Of a stretch of DNA of 64,000 nucleotides, positions 7,503 to 16,172 are shown one piece after another. A model generated the notes under the pieces. That model saw nothing but the letters and a program-made list of their open reading frames with translations, ran no database searches and was not told the DNA's origin. A program made the translations under genes and the position numbers. This DNA comes from Streptomyces mobaraensis NBRC 13819 = DSM 40847. Its GTDB lineage: Bacteria > Actinomycetota > Actinomycetes > Streptomycetales > Streptomycetaceae. The DNA lies in assembly GCF_017916255.1 (NCBI RefSeq), contig NZ_CP072827.1:6845501-6909500 (forward strand), in the 5' to 3' direction. Each line of letters begins with the position of its first letter. Positions within the stretch are counted from its first letter, which is position 1.

Positions 7503-10500
7503 TCAGACGTCGGACGGGCTGTCGCGGCGCGCCCGCAGTGTCACGATCTCGAAGGGCCGGAGTTCCAGGGACACCCCGTGCTCTGTCGACTCCACCTCCC
7601 CCAACGGCCGTTCCAGCAGGTCGCAGCGGTGCACGGTCGTCGTCGGGAAGTCGAACGCGACAGCCGTCCGGGCCCGGCCGCCCAGGGACTCGTACAGGCG
7701 GACCACGACGTCACCGCTCCCGTCGTCCGACAGCTTCACCGCCGACACCACCACCGCCTCGTCGTCCACGCGCACCAGGGACGGCGTCCCGCGGTCGCCC
7801 GGGACGCGGCGTTCCGGGATGCCGACGCGGTGGCCCTCGCACACGGCGTCGTCGATGCGGGCGCCCGGCACCAGGGCGTAGCCGAAGCGGTGCGCGCCCT
7901 GGTCGGTCCGGGGGTCGGGGAAGCGGGGGGCGCGGAGGAGGGAGAGGCGGAGGGTGGTGGTCGCGCCCGGGGCGGACGAGTCCGGGGTGCGGGCCGTGCG
8001 CGTCACGTCGTAGCCGTACGTCGAGTCGTTCACCAGGGCCACGCCCCAGCCGTGCTCCTCCACGTGGACGAAGCGGTGGGCGCACGCCTCGAACTTGGCC
8101 GCCTCCCAGCTCGTGTTGGTGTGCGCGGGCCGGTACAGGTGGCCGAACTGGGTCTCGGCGGCCACCCGGTCGGCGTGCACGTCCAGCGGGAAGGCGGCCT
8201 TGAGGAACTTCTCTGTCTCGTGCCAGTCGACCTCCGTCGTGAAGTCGACCCGCCGCAGTCCGTCGGGCAGCGCGATCCGCTGCTCGGCCCGGGACGCGCC
8301 GAACGCGCGGACCACCCGGACCGCGCCGTCGTCCGTGAGCTCCATCGACTGCACGTCCGTGAGGTCGGTGACGGTGTTGCGGTAGAACCGGTCGACGTCC
8401 CAGGCGTCCCACATGTTCGGGAAGTCCTGGTGCAGTTGGAGGAGGTTGGCCGCCGCGCCCGGGGGGATCGTCTCCCGGCGCGTCTCCTTGTCGATGACGG
8501 AGACGACGAGACCGCGCGCGTCGACCTCCACCCTCAGCAGGCCGTTCTCCAGGACGTACCCGCCGCTCTCGCGGGCCGTGGCCGTCGTCGGCGCCGGGCG
8601 CGGCAGCTCGTCCGCCGGCCGGGCGGACCGGGCCGCGACGCAGGCGCGTCCGTGCGGCGCGGCGTTGAAGACGACCGTGCCGCCGGCCGAGCCGTCCCCG
8701 GCGAGCGCCGCCAGCGCGTCCGCGACCAGCGACTCCAGCTCGGCGGCGACCGCCGCGTAGGTGGCCGCCGCCTCCCGGTGCACCCAGGCGATCGACGTGC
8801 CGGGCAGGATGTCGTGGAACTGGTGCAGAAGCACGGTCTTCCACAGCCGGTCCAGCCGCTCGTACGGGTACGGGAAGCCGGTGCGCACCGCCGCCGTCGC
8901 CGACCACAGCTCCGCCTCGTACAGCAGCCGTTCCGCCCGGCGGTTGCCCTGTTTGGTGCGGGCCTGGCTGGTGAGGGTGGCGCGGTGCAGCTCCAGGTAC
9001 AGCTCGCCGGCCCAGACCGGCGCGTCCGCCGCGTACTCGGCGTGTGCCTTCTCGAAGAACGCCGACGGCCGTTCGAACACCACCCGGGCCGACCCCTCCA
9101 GGTCCGCGAGCCGCCGGGCCCGCGCCAGCATCTCGCGCGTGGTGCCACCACCCCCGTCGCCCCAGCCGGTCGGGGCGAGGGAGCGGGTGGCGCCGCCCTT
9201 CTCCCGGAAGTTGCGCACGGCGTGGGCCAGTTCCTCGCCGGAGAGCTGGGCGTTGTAGGTGTCGATGGGCGGGAAGTGGGTGAAGACGCGGGTGCCGTCC
9301 AGGCCCTCCCACCAGAACGTGTGGTGGGGGAATGTGTTCGTTTTACTCCAGGAGATCTTCTGGGTCAGGAACCACTTCGATCCCGACAGCCGCACGAGTT
9401 GCGGAAGCGCGGCCGAGTAGCCGAACGAGTCCGGCAGCCACACCTCCTCCGTCTCGATCCCGAACTCCTCCAGGAAGAACCGCTTCCCGTGCGTGAACTG
9501 CCGGGCCAGCGCCTCCGACCCGGGCATGTTGGTGTCCGACTCCACCCACATCCCGCCGACCGGCACGAACCGCCCGTCCGCCACCGCCTTCTTCACCCGC
9601 GCCCAGACCTCCGGCCGGTGCTCCTTCACCCACGCGAACTGCTGCGCCTGCGACATCGCGTAGACGAAGTCCGGCTCCTCATCCAGCAGGGCCGTCATGT
9701 TGGACGTGGTCCGGGCCACCTTGCGGACCGTCTCGCGGAGCGGCCACAGCCACGCCGAGTCGATGTGCGCGTGGCCGACGGCGCTGATCCGGTGCGCCGA
9801 CGCCTGCGCCGGGGCCGACAAGGCGTCGGCGAGCAGTTCGCGGGCGCGGGCGGCCGTGCCGCCGACGTCCTGGAGGTCCACGGCGTCCAGCGCCCGTTCC
9901 ACCGCCCGCAGCACCTCCCAGCGGCGCGGCGACTCCTCGGGCAGACCGGTCATCAGCCCGTCCAGCACCTCCAGGTCGTGCACCAGCTCCCACACCACGG
10001 CGTCGAACACGGCCAGGTCCATACGGCCCAGCCGGTAGCGGGGGCGGCGGTCGGCCGTCGCGAGGTCACCCAGCTCGGTCGGGCGGAACGGCTCGTAGTC
10101 GAGGATCACCGGATTGGCGGCGGCCTCGACGTGCAGCCGCACCTCCTCGCCCCCGGCCACCGGGGCGCCGATCCGCACCCACTGGTTGCGCGGGTTGAGG
10201 CCCTTCACGGGCGAGCCGTCCGCCCGGTAGACCAGGCCCTCGCACTGGAATCCGGTCAGGTTGGGGTCGAAGCCGAGGTCCAGCAGGGCCTCGACGGTCC
10301 GCCCCGCCCACGCGGCGGGCACCGTGCCCGTCACCGTGAACCAGCTCGTCCCCCAGGCCGGGCCCCAGGCGTCGCCGGGCCCGATCGGCTCGCGTGGCGC
10401 CGCCAGGCCCTCCGCGACGGGCACGGGTTCGCCCGGGGCGTGCCACACGCCGACGGTCAGCGGCACCGACTCGGGGTACACGGCCGGACGGATGCGCTCG

Positions 10501-10550
10501 TCCAGCACCCGCCGCAGGCGGTCTTCGGTGGTCGTGCGGTCGTTGTGCAT
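7503..10550 (-). CDS. alpha-mannosidase, glycoside hydrolase family 38
   Basis: 1015-aa retaining alpha-mannosidase, with no signal peptide, so cytoplasmic. The zinc motif GHAHIDSAWLWP places His260, His262 and Asp264 as ligands, and WLPDSFGYSAALPQL places the nucleophile at Asp374. The order is GH38 catalytic domain (~250-530), middle helical bundle, then C-terminal beta domains (~650-1015); length is normal for the bacterial family. ATG 10550 has AAGGA 7 nt upstream. It is last in a leftward operon behind GH85, GH5 and sugar-import genes. That context suggests it removes alpha-linked mannose from imported N-glycan fragments (inference). Confidence 0.95.
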   Translation of the reverse strand: MHNDRTTTEDRLRRVLDERIRPAVYPESVPLTVGVWHAPGEPVPVAEGLAAPREPIGPGDAWGPAWGTSWFTVTGTVPAAWAGRTVEALLDLGFDPNLTGFQCEGLVYRADGSPVKGLNPRNQWVRIGAPVAGGEEVRLHVEAAANPVILDYEPFRPTELGDLATADRRPRYRLGRMDLAVFDAVVWELVHDLEVLDGLMTGLPEESPRRWEVLRAVERALDAVDLQDVGGTAARARELLADALSAPAQASAHRISAVGHAHIDSAWLWPLRETVRKVARTTSNMTALLDEEPDFVYAMSQAQQFAWVKEHRPEVWARVKKAVADGRFVPVGGMWVESDTNMPGSEALARQFTHGKRFFLEEFGIETEEVWLPDSFGYSAALPQLVRLSGSKWFLTQKISWSKTNTFPHHTFWWEGLDGTRVFTHFPPIDTYNAQLSGEELAHAVRNFREKGGATRSLAPTGWGDGGGGTTREMLARARRLADLEGSARVVFERPSAFFEKAHAEYAADAPVWAGELYLELHRATLTSQARTKQGNRRAERLLYEAELWSATAAVRTGFPYPYERLDRLWKTVLLHQFHDILPGTSIAWVHREAAATYAAVAAELESLVADALAALAGDGSAGGTVVFNAAPHGRACVAARSARPADELPRPAPTTATARESGGYVLENGLLRVEVDARGLVVSVIDKETRRETIPPGAAANLLQLHQDFPNMWDAWDVDRFYRNTVTDLTDVQSMELTDDGAVRVVRAFGASRAEQRIALPDGLRRVDFTTEVDWHETEKFLKAAFPLDVHADRVAAETQFGHLYRPAHTNTSWEAAKFEACAHRFVHVEEHGWGVALVNDSTYGYDVTRTARTPDSSAPGATTTLRLSLLRAPRFPDPRTDQGAHRFGYALVPGARIDDAVCEGHRVGIPERRVPGDRGTPSLVRVDDEAVVVSAVKLSDDGSGDVVVRLYESLGGRARTAVAFDFPTTTVHRCDLLERPLGEVESTEHGVSLELRPFEIVTLRARRDSPSDV

Positions 10551-10628
10551 CAGGTGTCCTTACCGATCGGGGTCACCGGGAGTTCGTTGCCGGGCGTTCC
10601 TTACGGGGTGTTCCTTACGGGGCCTTCC

Positions 10629-12932
10629 CTACCGGGAGTGCGGGTCCGGCCGGCGGAACCGGACGACGGCGGGGGCCGAGGAGGCGTACAGCTCGTCCAC
10701 CGCGCGCACCTCGACGCGCGTGACCGCGTCGCCGGCCGTACGGCGCAGCTCCGGAACGTAGAAGGCATGCCCACAGGTGCCGCCGAGGAAGCGGACGCCG
10801 CCGTCCGGCAGCCGCTGGTGGAGGAGGTAGTGGCGTACGGCCGAGGGCGACGGGTGCCAGGCCAGGCGGAGGGCGGCGGTGCCGTCGGGGCGGACGTCCG
10901 CCGCCGTGACCGTCGGGCGACCCGGAGGGGCCGGCGGCTTCGTCACGCCGTCCCGGACGGCCAGCCGGCCCAGCCGCCAGCGCACCGGCCCGCCGTCGGG
11001 CGCGCTGAGGCGTACGCCCAGGGTGCGGAGCGTGCCCCGGGCGCGGCCCCGCAGTAGAGCGCCCGCCCGGACGGTCACCGTGCTCCACGCCGGGCCGGCC
11101 CGCCCGGCGGCCAGGACGCCGGTGTGCCCGTCCCCCGCGTCCGCGGTGAACTCCACCCGCACCGGCGCGCTCCCCGCGTCCGTGCGGTACGTCAGCTCGA
11201 CGACCGTGGACGGCGACAGCGGCAGCCGGGCGGCGTACAGCTCCACCGTCGCGGGCTCCGGGAGCGGGCCGGCCACCAGCAGGCTGCCGCCGCCGTGCCA
11301 GGCGTCGGCGAAGTCGTAGCCGACGGACGGGGCCGGGTCCGGGCCGGCGGTCACCCGGCGGCGGCCGGGCAGCAGGTCCTGGAGGCCCAGGTGGTGCCAG
11401 GGGCCGGACGGGACGGGCCGCCCCCGCTCGTACCAGCCGAGCCCGTGGCCGGTGTTGAACACGGTCGCGAAGGGGAGGGCGGTGAGCGTGGAGCGGTCGG
11501 CGACGGACGCGGCGGGGGCGCGCCAGGTGCCTCCCGCGCCGCCCGTGCCGGTCCAGAAGCGGTCGTCGCGGGCGTGGAAGGCGGCGGGGGAGCGGTCGGC
11601 CGCCTGCTTCCAGGTCCACTCCGGGTGGTACAGGCCCAGGGAGGTCACGTGCGGGCGGTCGGCCGGGAGGACGGCGTCCCAGTCGACGGGCGTGTCCCAG
11701 CCGCGCGCCTCCACGTCGACGCCGGCCCACAGCTCGTACCGGTCCCGGCCCATGGCCTCGGCCCGCTCCCCGGACGACCGCAGGCCGCCGCGCGTCCAGC
11801 CGAAGTTGACGAACATCGTGCCGGCCGCGCGGAAGAAGGCGTCATTGTGCTCGTTCAGCTCGTTCTGCCACGCGACGTCCCCGGAGATCGCCAGCGCGTC
11901 GTACCAGGTGACGCGGAGTCCGGTGGCCCTGAGGTGCGCCACGAAGTCGCGCATGTCCGCGCCGAGCCGGGCGTCGCCGCCCTCCGTCTCGGCGTTGAGG
12001 AACCAGCCGTCGAAGCCGTACGCGCGGGCCACCGCGGCCAGCCGGCCGGCCAGCGGGAAGCCGCCGTCCGGCGCCCGGCGCAGCAGGTCCCGCGTCCACT
12101 CCAGCCGGCCGCCGAAGGCCGCCGGGGGCAGGAACACCGTGCCCAGGACGGGGACGCCGTGGCGGTGGGCGGCGTCCACGACGGGCGCGGTGGGCGCGAG
12201 GACCAGGCCCTCGCCCGAGGAGCCGCCCCAGAACACCAGCTCGTCGAGGTGGGACCAGTGGGTGAAGGCGTAGTGGTCGGCGGTCGGGCCGCCCTGGGAG
12301 GGGTGTCCGGAGGTGGGGGCGAAGGAGACCAGGGCGCTGATCCGGGCCTGCCCGGCCCGGGCGCCGCCGCGCGGTGGGGGAGTGAACCGCGGGGCGAGCG
12401 GGACGGACGCGCGGTTGAAGGGGAGATCGGGGTCGTCCTCCGGTCTCCACCGGGCGAGGCTCCGCCAGACGACACCGGGCGGGGGCGTGCCCGGGGGCGG
12501 GGTGTCGGGGAACCAGTAGGCGGCGTACGGCCGGAGGTCCGGGGCCGCGTTCCCCGCGGCGCCGCCCGCCGGGGCGTCCGCCCGACCGGCGGCCCGCGCC
12601 GCCGACGGCCGGGCGAGCGGCGTGGCGAACGCGGTCGCGAAACCGGCGGCGAGGACGGTACGGCGTGCGAGCCCGGCGGCAGGCGCGCGGCGGGTGGTCC
12701 CGGCGGGAACGGACCGGTGGGTGGATCCGGCGGGTACGAGGGTGCGGGCGGGCGTAGGCGGGACGGATCTGTCGGCGGCTCCGGCGGCTCCGGCAGCTCC
12801 GGCGGCTCCGGTAGCTCCGGCAGTCCCGGCGACATCGGTGGCCCCGGCGGCCGCGGCGCGACCAGTGGTATTGGCGCGATCGCCCGGCCGGGCGGATCCG
12901 GCGGTCCCGGATCCGTGGGTGGGTCCGTGCAT
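10629..12932 (-). CDS. endo-beta-N-acetylglucosaminidase, glycoside hydrolase family 85
   Basis: 767-aa GH85 ENGase, which cleaves the GlcNAc-GlcNAc bond of the N-glycan core. The substrate-assisted catalytic pair is seen in GFDGWFLNAETEG, with Asn313 and Glu315. Flanking family segments HWSHLDELVFWGGSSGEG and FVNFGWTRGG are present, and the last ~300 residues form beta domains. A twin-arginine-like signal (RRTVLAAGF, ~90-98) precedes an Ala-rich cleavage region, so export is likely. An odd 85-residue Gly/Ala/Pro-rich stretch precedes the signal. ATG 12932 has GGAGGA 7 nt upstream, so the long form seems to be translated; no equally good internal start was found. Confidence 0.93.
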   Translation of the reverse strand: MHGPTHGSGTAGSARPGDRANTTGRAAAAGATDVAGTAGATGAAGAAGAAGAADRSVPPTPARTLVPAGSTHRSVPAGTTRRAPAAGLARRTVLAAGFATAFATPLARPSAARAAGRADAPAGGAAGNAAPDLRPYAAYWFPDTPPPGTPPPGVVWRSLARWRPEDDPDLPFNRASVPLAPRFTPPPRGGARAGQARISALVSFAPTSGHPSQGGPTADHYAFTHWSHLDELVFWGGSSGEGLVLAPTAPVVDAAHRHGVPVLGTVFLPPAAFGGRLEWTRDLLRRAPDGGFPLAGRLAAVARAYGFDGWFLNAETEGGDARLGADMRDFVAHLRATGLRVTWYDALAISGDVAWQNELNEHNDAFFRAAGTMFVNFGWTRGGLRSSGERAEAMGRDRYELWAGVDVEARGWDTPVDWDAVLPADRPHVTSLGLYHPEWTWKQAADRSPAAFHARDDRFWTGTGGAGGTWRAPAASVADRSTLTALPFATVFNTGHGLGWYERGRPVPSGPWHHLGLQDLLPGRRRVTAGPDPAPSVGYDFADAWHGGGSLLVAGPLPEPATVELYAARLPLSPSTVVELTYRTDAGSAPVRVEFTADAGDGHTGVLAAGRAGPAWSTVTVRAGALLRGRARGTLRTLGVRLSAPDGGPVRWRLGRLAVRDGVTKPPAPPGRPTVTAADVRPDGTAALRLAWHPSPSAVRHYLLHQRLPDGGVRFLGGTCGHAFYVPELRRTAGDAVTRVEVRAVDELYASSAPAVVRFRRPDPHSR
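12774..12830. repeat. 9-bp tandem repeats coding Gly-Ala-Ala in the GH85 leader
   Basis: Repeats of GGCTCCGGC and close variants encode the AGATGAAGAAGAAGAA stretch near residues 39-53 of the GH85 protein, upstream of its signal peptide. Copy number is likely to vary between strains. Confidence 0.7.
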
Positions 12933-13047
12933 GACGCTCCTCCGAGGGGATATGCGGAGGGACAGCCCCGGCCCCGGGGATCGCGCCCTCCTCGTTCGGC
13001 TCCGGGGTCCGCGGGCGGACCGGGCCCGCGGCGGTGTCCGGCGGTGG

Positions 13048-14322
13048 TCAGGGAAGCCGGTCGGCGGCGATCGTCTCCTCGATGCCCCGGGCCGCCAAGT
13101 GGCCCGGTTCGGTGATGCGTTGGGCGAGCACCACGGCCGGACGGACCCCGTCCGCGGCGTTCCGCATCCACGCCTCGAAGAAGGCGCCGCCCGGTGCGCA
13201 CAGCGGTCGCAGCGGCGCGCTCTCCACGTCGCCCGCGTCGAGGATCAGCGCCGTGCGCCGGGGCGCGGGCCCGTCGTACGCGCCCGCCCGGCCCGCCGCG
13301 CTCTCCTCGAACTCCCTGTACTCCCGTACCACCCGGGCCAGCGCCTCGCCCGCCGGTTTGAGCCGGCGGTCGTTGGTGAACAGCCCCAGGTCGTACTCCA
13401 GCGCCGGGAAGTCGGCCAGGGCCCGGTCCACGTCGTGCGAGCACCACCAGGTGACCCCCCACAGCCCGGGGCAGTCCAGTGCGTTGCGGAGGGTCGTGCG
13501 GGTGAACTCGGCCGCCCGCGCGGGCGGTATGTGCGGCGCGGGCGCCCCGACCTCCTGGAGCCACACCGGGCGCGCCGGATCGTCGGCCCACGCCTTGGAC
13601 AGTTCGATCAGGTACGCGGCGTGCAGCCCGGTCGCCGCGCCGTCCGGGCCGTGCCGCTGGGCGGTGCCGTTGAACACCCACGAGTGCACGGCGGTCATGG
13701 CGCCGATCCGGGCCGCGTGCGCGGGTGTGAAGGGGTGCGTGCCGTCGTACCAGGCGGCGTCGTACGCGGCGTGCAGATGCGTCCGGCCGGGCGCGGCCCG
13801 TTCGCACGCCTCCGTCATCCGGCGCAGCCAGCGGCCCGCCTCGGCGGTGGTGACCCGGTCCGGGGCGGGGTGCGGGTCGCCGGCGAACTGGTTGGTCTCG
13901 TTGCCGACGGTCATGCCGAGGAAGTTGGCCCGCCCGGCGAGCGCCCCCGCCAGCGCCGCGAGGTAGCGGGCCTGGGCGTCCACGACGTCCGGGTCGGTGA
14001 ACAGGTTGCGGCGGTGCCAGGTGGTCACCCACGAGGGCAGGAAGTCGAAGCTCGACAGGTGCCCCTGCAGCCCGTCCACGGCGACGTCCAGGCCGCGTTC
14101 GCCTGCCGCGTCCACCAGCCGGACCAGCTGCTCGACGGCGCGCGGCCGGATCAGCGTCCGGTTGGGCTGGAACAGCGGCCAGAGCGGGAAGACCCGGATG
14201 TGGTCCAGGCCGAGGGACGCCACGCCGTCCAGATCGGCGCGGACGTCGTCGAGGTCGAAGTCCAGCCAGTGGTGGAACCAGCCCCGGCTGGGGGTGTAGT
14301 TGACGCCGAAACGCACGCTCAT
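13048..14322 (-). CDS. glycoside hydrolase family 5, probable beta-mannosidase
   Basis: 424-aa cytoplasmic TIM-barrel enzyme beginning MSVRFGVNYTPSRGWFHHWL. The acid/base is Glu142 in GMTVGNETNQF and the nucleophile Glu257 in VWLQEVGAP, as in clan GH-A. I place it in GH5, close to the subfamily (GH5_18) that splits the Man-beta-1,4-GlcNAc core disaccharide; the subfamily is from memory and not tested. ATG 14322 is preceded by GGAGAGGAG. It lies between the permease genes and the GH85 gene in the same leftward operon, which supports a role in finishing N-glycan breakdown. Confidence 0.85.
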   Translation of the reverse strand: MSVRFGVNYTPSRGWFHHWLDFDLDDVRADLDGVASLGLDHIRVFPLWPLFQPNRTLIRPRAVEQLVRLVDAAGERGLDVAVDGLQGHLSSFDFLPSWVTTWHRRNLFTDPDVVDAQARYLAALAGALAGRANFLGMTVGNETNQFAGDPHPAPDRVTTAEAGRWLRRMTEACERAAPGRTHLHAAYDAAWYDGTHPFTPAHAARIGAMTAVHSWVFNGTAQRHGPDGAATGLHAAYLIELSKAWADDPARPVWLQEVGAPAPHIPPARAAEFTRTTLRNALDCPGLWGVTWWCSHDVDRALADFPALEYDLGLFTNDRRLKPAGEALARVVREYREFEESAAGRAGAYDGPAPRRTALILDAGDVESAPLRPLCAPGGAFFEAWMRNAADGVRPAVVLAQRITEPGHLAARGIEETIAADRLP

Positions 14323-14354
14323 GGAGCTCCTCTCCGGAACGGGGTCCAGGACGT

Positions 14355-15185
14355 TCAGCCCTTGACGGCGCCCTCGCCGGCCCCGCGGAAGAAGTACCGC
14401 TGGAGGCAGGCGAACAGCACCACGAGCGGGGCCACCGCGATGACGGTCCCGGCGGCGACGAGCCGCGGGTCCTGCTGGAACGTGCCGTGCAGGAAGTTCA
14501 GGCCGACGGTCAGCGTGTAGCGCTCGGAGTCCGACAGGACGATCAGCGGCCAGAGGAAGTCGTCCCAGGCGCCCATGAACGCGAAGATCGCGACGACGGC
14601 GAGCGTCCCGCGCACCGACGGCAGCGCGATCCGGGTGAACCGCTGCCAGGTGTTCGCGCCGTCGACGACCGCCGCCTCCTCGATCTCGCGCGGGACACCG
14701 GCGAACGCGTTCCGCATGAGCAGCACGTTCAGCGCGCCGACGGCCCCGGGCAGCACCACGGCGGTGAGGGTGTTGTTCAGGTGGAGGTCGCGCATCATGG
14801 TGAACTGCGCGATCACCAGCGACTCCGCGGGCACCAGCAGCGCCGCCACGAAGGCCAGCCCCGCGAGCCCGCGGCCCCGGAAGCGCAGCCGGGCCAGCGC
14901 GTAGCCCGCCGTCGACGCCCCCGCCAGGTTGGTGAGCACGCTCGCCACCGCCACCGTCAGCGAGTTGAGGGCGTAGTCCCAGACCGGGACGATGTCGGCC
15001 ACCTCGGCGTAGTTGTGCGCGGTGGGGTGCGCGGGCAGGAAGCGGGGCGGCGAGGTGTAGACGTCCTCGGTCGTGCTCTTGAACGAGGTGGACAGCTGCC
15101 AGAGGAACGGGCCGACGGTCAGCGCCAGCACCACGAGCAGCAGCACGTAGCGGAACACCTTCTCCGCCCACGACGTCCTGGTCAC
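14355..15185 (-). CDS. ABC sugar transporter permease (MalG/CUT1 type)
   Basis: 276-aa inner-membrane permease with about six transmembrane helices. The EAA loop VPREIEEAAVVDGANTWQRF contacts the ATPase. It is of the CUT1 (carbohydrate uptake) type. GTG 15185 overlaps the stop of the partner permease by four bases. The operon encodes no ATPase; Streptomyces CUT1 systems normally share MsiK, encoded elsewhere. The likely substrate is an N-glycan-derived oligosaccharide, from the neighbouring hydrolases (inference). Confidence 0.92.
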   Translation of the reverse strand: MTRTSWAEKVFRYVLLLVVLALTVGPFLWQLSTSFKSTTEDVYTSPPRFLPAHPTAHNYAEVADIVPVWDYALNSLTVAVASVLTNLAGASTAGYALARLRFRGRGLAGLAFVAALLVPAESLVIAQFTMMRDLHLNNTLTAVVLPGAVGALNVLLMRNAFAGVPREIEEAAVVDGANTWQRFTRIALPSVRGTLAVVAIFAFMGAWDDFLWPLIVLSDSERYTLTVGLNFLHGTFQQDPRLVAAGTVIAVAPLVVLFACLQRYFFRGAGEGAVKG

Positions 15186-16165
15186 CGGTGCCCCTCCCGG
15201 TCCGCCGCGTTCCCGCCCCGGCCGGCGCGCAGCACCAGCAGCATCAGCAGCAGCGCGATCACGAAGACGACGAGGGACAGGGCGGAGGCGTAGCCGACGC
15301 GCCCGTCGAGACCGGTGCCCGTCCGCTGCACCAGCATGACGAGCGTGGTGTCCTCCCCGGCCGGCCCGCCGGTGGGCCCCGCCAGCAGGAACACCTCTGA
15401 GAAGACCTTGCACGCGGAGACCGACGACAGGGCGCCGACCAGCACCATCGTCGAGCGGACGGCCGGCACGGTGACGCTGGCGAAGCGGCGCAGCGGGCCG
15501 GCGCCGTCGACCGCCGCGGCCTCGTGCAGCTCGCGCGGGACGTTGGCCAGCGCGGCCAGGTAGATCACCATGTAGTAGCCGAGGCCCTTCCACACCGTCA
15601 GCGCCATCGCGCTGAACAGGAGCAGCCAGGAGTCGCCGAGGAACGACACCGGCCCGGCGCCCAGCGCCTTGAGGATGCCGTTGACCAGCCCCCGGTCGTC
15701 CAGCATCCAGGACCAGATCAGCGCCACCGCCACCACCGAGGCCACCACCGGGGTGTAGAACGCGGCCCGGAAGAAGCCCATCCCCGGAAGCCTCTTGTGC
15801 ACCAGCAGCGCCAGCAGCAGCGGCAGCAGCACGGTGAACGGGACGACGAGGACGACGTACAGCGCGCTGTTCCGCAGGGCCACCCAGAACTGCTCGTCAC
15901 GCAGCATGTCCCGGAAGTTCCGCAGCCCGACCCAGTGCCCGGGGACGAGCGTCCGGGCGTCGGTGAACGCGTCGCGGACGGTCGTCAGGAACGGGAACAG
16001 GCTGAACGCGGCGAGGACGGCGAGCCCGGGGAGCAGGAGCAGCCAGGGGGTCACGGGGTGGTGGAGGCGGACGCCTCTGCGGGCCAGGTCTCCGCGGGCG
16101 ATGTCTCGGCGGCGGGCGATGTCTCCGCGGGCCACGTCTCTGCGGGCCACGTCTCTGCGGGCCAT
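15182..16165 (-). CDS. ABC sugar transporter permease (MalF/CUT1 type)
   Basis: 327-aa permease with six predicted membrane helices from about residue 38. The EAA loop is VPRELHEAAAVDGAGPLRRF. The first ~32 residues are an unusual Arg/Asp repeat (MARRDVARRDVARGD...) encoded by short tandem DNA repeats. ATG 16165 has GGAAG 10 nt upstream and lies 7 bp after the binding-protein stop. A GTG giving VTPWLLLLPGL would remove the repeat but lacks a ribosome binding site. It forms the heterodimer with the downstream MalG-type permease. Confidence 0.9.
   Translation of the reverse strand: MARRDVARRDVARGDIARRRDIARGDLARRGVRLHHPVTPWLLLLPGLAVLAAFSLFPFLTTVRDAFTDARTLVPGHWVGLRNFRDMLRDEQFWVALRNSALYVVLVVPFTVLLPLLLALLVHKRLPGMGFFRAAFYTPVVASVVAVALIWSWMLDDRGLVNGILKALGAGPVSFLGDSWLLLFSAMALTVWKGLGYYMVIYLAALANVPRELHEAAAVDGAGPLRRFASVTVPAVRSTMVLVGALSSVSACKVFSEVFLLAGPTGGPAGEDTTLVMLVQRTGTGLDGRVGYASALSLVVFVIALLLMLLVLRAGRGGNAADREGHR
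16078..16163. repeat. short tandem repeats at the 5' end of the MalF-type permease gene
   Basis: Units related to GCGGGCCACGTCTCT (plus strand), about 15 bp with variants, are repeated five to six times. They encode the ARRDV/ARGDI pattern before the first membrane helix. They look like replication-slippage expansion. Confidence 0.7.
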
Positions 16166-16172
16166 GGCCGGA

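Noticed and set aside
7578..11057. 1159-codon plus-strand open frame opposite the alpha-mannosidase gene
   Set aside because: Composition is typical of a GC-rich shadow frame and the opposite strand holds a complete GH38 gene with catalytic motifs.
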